Below are positions 38,580-39,769 of a stretch of 39,769 nucleotides of DNA, piece after piece. The stretch covers positions 21,776-61,544 of the forward strand of contig NZ_JADMLH010000022.1 in the NCBI RefSeq assembly GCF_016464385.1. The letters are read 5' to 3'. The notes beneath the pieces were generated by a model, which made no database searches, was not told where the DNA came from, and worked only from the letters and a program-made list of their open reading frames with translations. The stretch is from Nucisporomicrobium flavum. GTDB taxonomy: Bacteria; Actinomycetota; Actinomycetes; Mycobacteriales; Micromonosporaceae. Numbering within the stretch: position 1 is the stretch's first letter; every line of letters starts with the position of its first letter. The position numbers and the translations under genes are program-made.

Positions 38580-39698
38580 GTGACCGTACCGTTGTCCGTC
38601 CTGGATCTTTCCCCGCTGATCGCCGGCGGCACCGCCGGTGACGCCCTGCGCCGCACGCTCGACCTCGCGCGGCGTGCCGAACAGTTCGGCTACCACCGCT
38701 ACTGGGTCGCCGAACACCACCTGACGCCGGGAGTGGCGAGCTCTCAGCCGGCGGTGCTGCTCGGCCAGATCGCCGCGGTGACCGACCATATCCGGCTCGG
38801 ATCGGGGGCGCTGCAAACGGGTTTCCTCACCCCGCTGGCGGCGGTCGAGCAGTTCGGCCTGCTGGACGCGCTCCACCCGGGCCGGTTCGACCTGGGGCTG
38901 GGCCGCTCGGCGCAACGCCGTACGACGGTGGCCTCGGCGGCCGAGCCGGACGAACCGCAGACCGAGGCGCGGGTCGTCGACGGGCTGCTGATCCCGAAGT
39001 CCTTTTCGTTCGCGCCGATCCTGCGGTCGGCGCGCTCGGCGCTCTTCGCGCGGTTGCTCAAACAGCCGAACGCCGAACCGGCCGACCTGGACGACGTCGT
39101 CGCGGACATCGAGATCCTGCTCGCCGGGCCGTACACCGACGGGCTGGGCAACGAGGCGCGGGCCGTCCCCGGCGAGGGCGCCGACCTGCAGCTGTGGGTC
39201 CTCGGCAGCAGCGGCGGCGAGAGCGCTCGGGTGGCCGGCGCGCGAGGGCTGCCGTTCGCGGCCAACTACCACGTCGCGCCGGCCAGGGTGCTGGAGGCGG
39301 TCGAGGCGTACCGGGCGGCGTTCCGGCCGTCGAAAGCCCTGGCGCAGCCGAAGGTGATGGTCTCCGCGGATGTGCTGGTGGCCGAGGACGACGAGACCGC
39401 CCGGCGGCTGGCCACCCCGTACGGCCTCTGGGTGCACAGCATCCGCACCGGCGAGGGGGCGATCCCGTACCCCAGCGTCGCCGACGCGCAGGCCCGGCCG
39501 CTGACCGCCGAGCAGCACAAGCTGGTCGCGGACCGGCTCGACACCCAGTTGGTGGGCACCCCGGAGACGGTCGCCGAACGGCTCGAGACCCTGCGCCGGG
39601 TCACCGGGGCCGACGAGCTGCTGGTCACCACGATGACGTACGACCACGCCGACCGGGTGCGCTCGTTCGAGCTCCTCGCGAAGCACTGGTACGGCTGA
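38580..39698 (+). CDS. LLM-class flavin-dependent oxidoreductase, MsnO8-like
   Basis: 372 aa from GTG 38580 (VPLSVLDLSPL matches the usual family N-terminus); TTG 38592, better spaced from GAGAGG, is an alternative. Luciferase-like barrel blocks: FGYHRYWVAEHHLTPGVASSQP, IRLGSGALQTGFLTPLAAVEQFGLLDALHPGRFDLGLGRS and LWVLGSSGGESARVAGARGLPF. Alkanal monooxygenase-like; the actual substrate is unknown. It is divergent from the ABC/LLM operon across a 152-bp gap with shared repeats, so it is likely part of the same regulon. Confidence 0.88.
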   Translation: MTVPLSVLDLSPLIAGGTAGDALRRTLDLARRAEQFGYHRYWVAEHHLTPGVASSQPAVLLGQIAAVTDHIRLGSGALQTGFLTPLAAVEQFGLLDALHPGRFDLGLGRSAQRRTTVASAAEPDEPQTEARVVDGLLIPKSFSFAPILRSARSALFARLLKQPNAEPADLDDVVADIEILLAGPYTDGLGNEARAVPGEGADLQLWVLGSSGGESARVAGARGLPFAANYHVAPARVLEAVEAYRAAFRPSKALAQPKVMVSADVLVAEDDETARRLATPYGLWVHSIRTGEGAIPYPSVADAQARPLTAEQHKLVADRLDTQLVGTPETVAERLETLRRVTGADELLVTTMTYDHADRVRSFELLAKHWYG

Positions 39699-39717
39699 GG
39701 GCCGGGCGCCCCGGCCC
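39699..39717 (+). terminator. GC hairpin after the MsnO8-like gene
   Basis: Arms GGGCCGGG and CCCGGCCC pair around a 3-nt loop immediately after the TGA. The sequence beyond it is almost only G and C with long C runs, so base accuracy there is doubtful. Confidence 0.4.
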
Positions 39718-39769
39718 CCCCGGGGGCCCGCCCCCGCCCCCGGGAGAACGCCGCCCCCCCCCCGCCCCC

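Noticed and set aside
1..39769. CRISPR arrays, tRNA or rRNA genes, insertion sequences, att sites
   Set aside because: I saw no regularly spaced repeats, cloverleaf-like sequences, transposase motifs or terminal inverted repeats. By-eye reading could miss a degenerate tRNA.

Overview
The window is about 39.8 kb of very GC-rich DNA (roughly 70% or more by eye). It has strong third-codon GC bias, many GTG starts and abundant CGTAC words. Gene content (paired PaaX-family regulators, LGFP repeats, CBM2-tagged secreted enzymes, a DUF4142 membrane protein, an MmyB-like regulator) points to a soil actinomycete. Micromonosporaceae such as Actinoplanes or Micromonospora is my best guess; no marker gene proves it. 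I see no rRNA, tRNA, CRISPR array, insertion sequence or phage gene. I recognise 36 protein genes. One is cut by the left edge, and none of the others looks broken.

Layout. (1) 1-4403, minus strand: cell-surface polysaccharide genes. These are the start of a PelF-type glycosyltransferase, a secreted Agd3/CE18-like deacetylase 7 bp upstream of it, and a secreted NodB deacetylase with LGFP repeats. (2) 4514-6418: a large acyl-CoA dehydrogenase. (3) 6539-10724: a compact sugar-acid module. An IlvD/Edd-type dehydratase and an SDR are divergent from an IclR regulator and a FAH-family diketo-acid hydrolase. (4) 10708-23269: a two-regulator aromatic-acid island. It holds two PaaX-like regulators, a secreted CE1 esterase with a cellulose-binding module, and one tightly overlapped operon: Liv-type ABC transporter (binding protein, two ATPases, two permeases), SDR, amidohydrolase, MaoC hydratase, acyl-CoA ligase. 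A convergent esterase lipoprotein follows. The enzyme set matches CoA-dependent, non-thiolytic side-chain shortening of hydroxycinnamates. (5) 23375-27245: miscellaneous genes (GT2 glycosyltransferase, DUF4142 membrane protein, STAND-like ATPase). (6) 27246-29611: a quinone-reductase-like gene behind two near-identical 18-bp palindromes, a convergent MmyB-type regulator and a SnoaL-like protein. (7) 29665-38427, minus strand: a polar amino acid ABC transporter, two flavin-dependent LLM monooxygenases, a GNAT, an MFS transporter and a secreted phosphoesterase. (8) 38580-39698: a divergent third LLM enzyme.

How the genes fit together. Regions 3, 4 and 7 look like three separate scavenging pathways: deoxy-sugar or sugar acids, plant phenolic acids, and probably S-alkyl-cysteine-like organosulfur compounds. 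Each has its own uptake or regulatory logic. Several regulator genes have a TANNNT hexamer 6-8 nt before the start codon, suggesting leaderless mRNAs. Three intergenic regions carry well-defined operator-like repeats: GTTAGGC/GCCTAAC at 14096-14135, twin TTCGAA palindromes at 27371-27423, and clustered CCTAT at 38499-38571. The last bases (39699-39769) are G/C homopolymer-like and may be a poor contig end.
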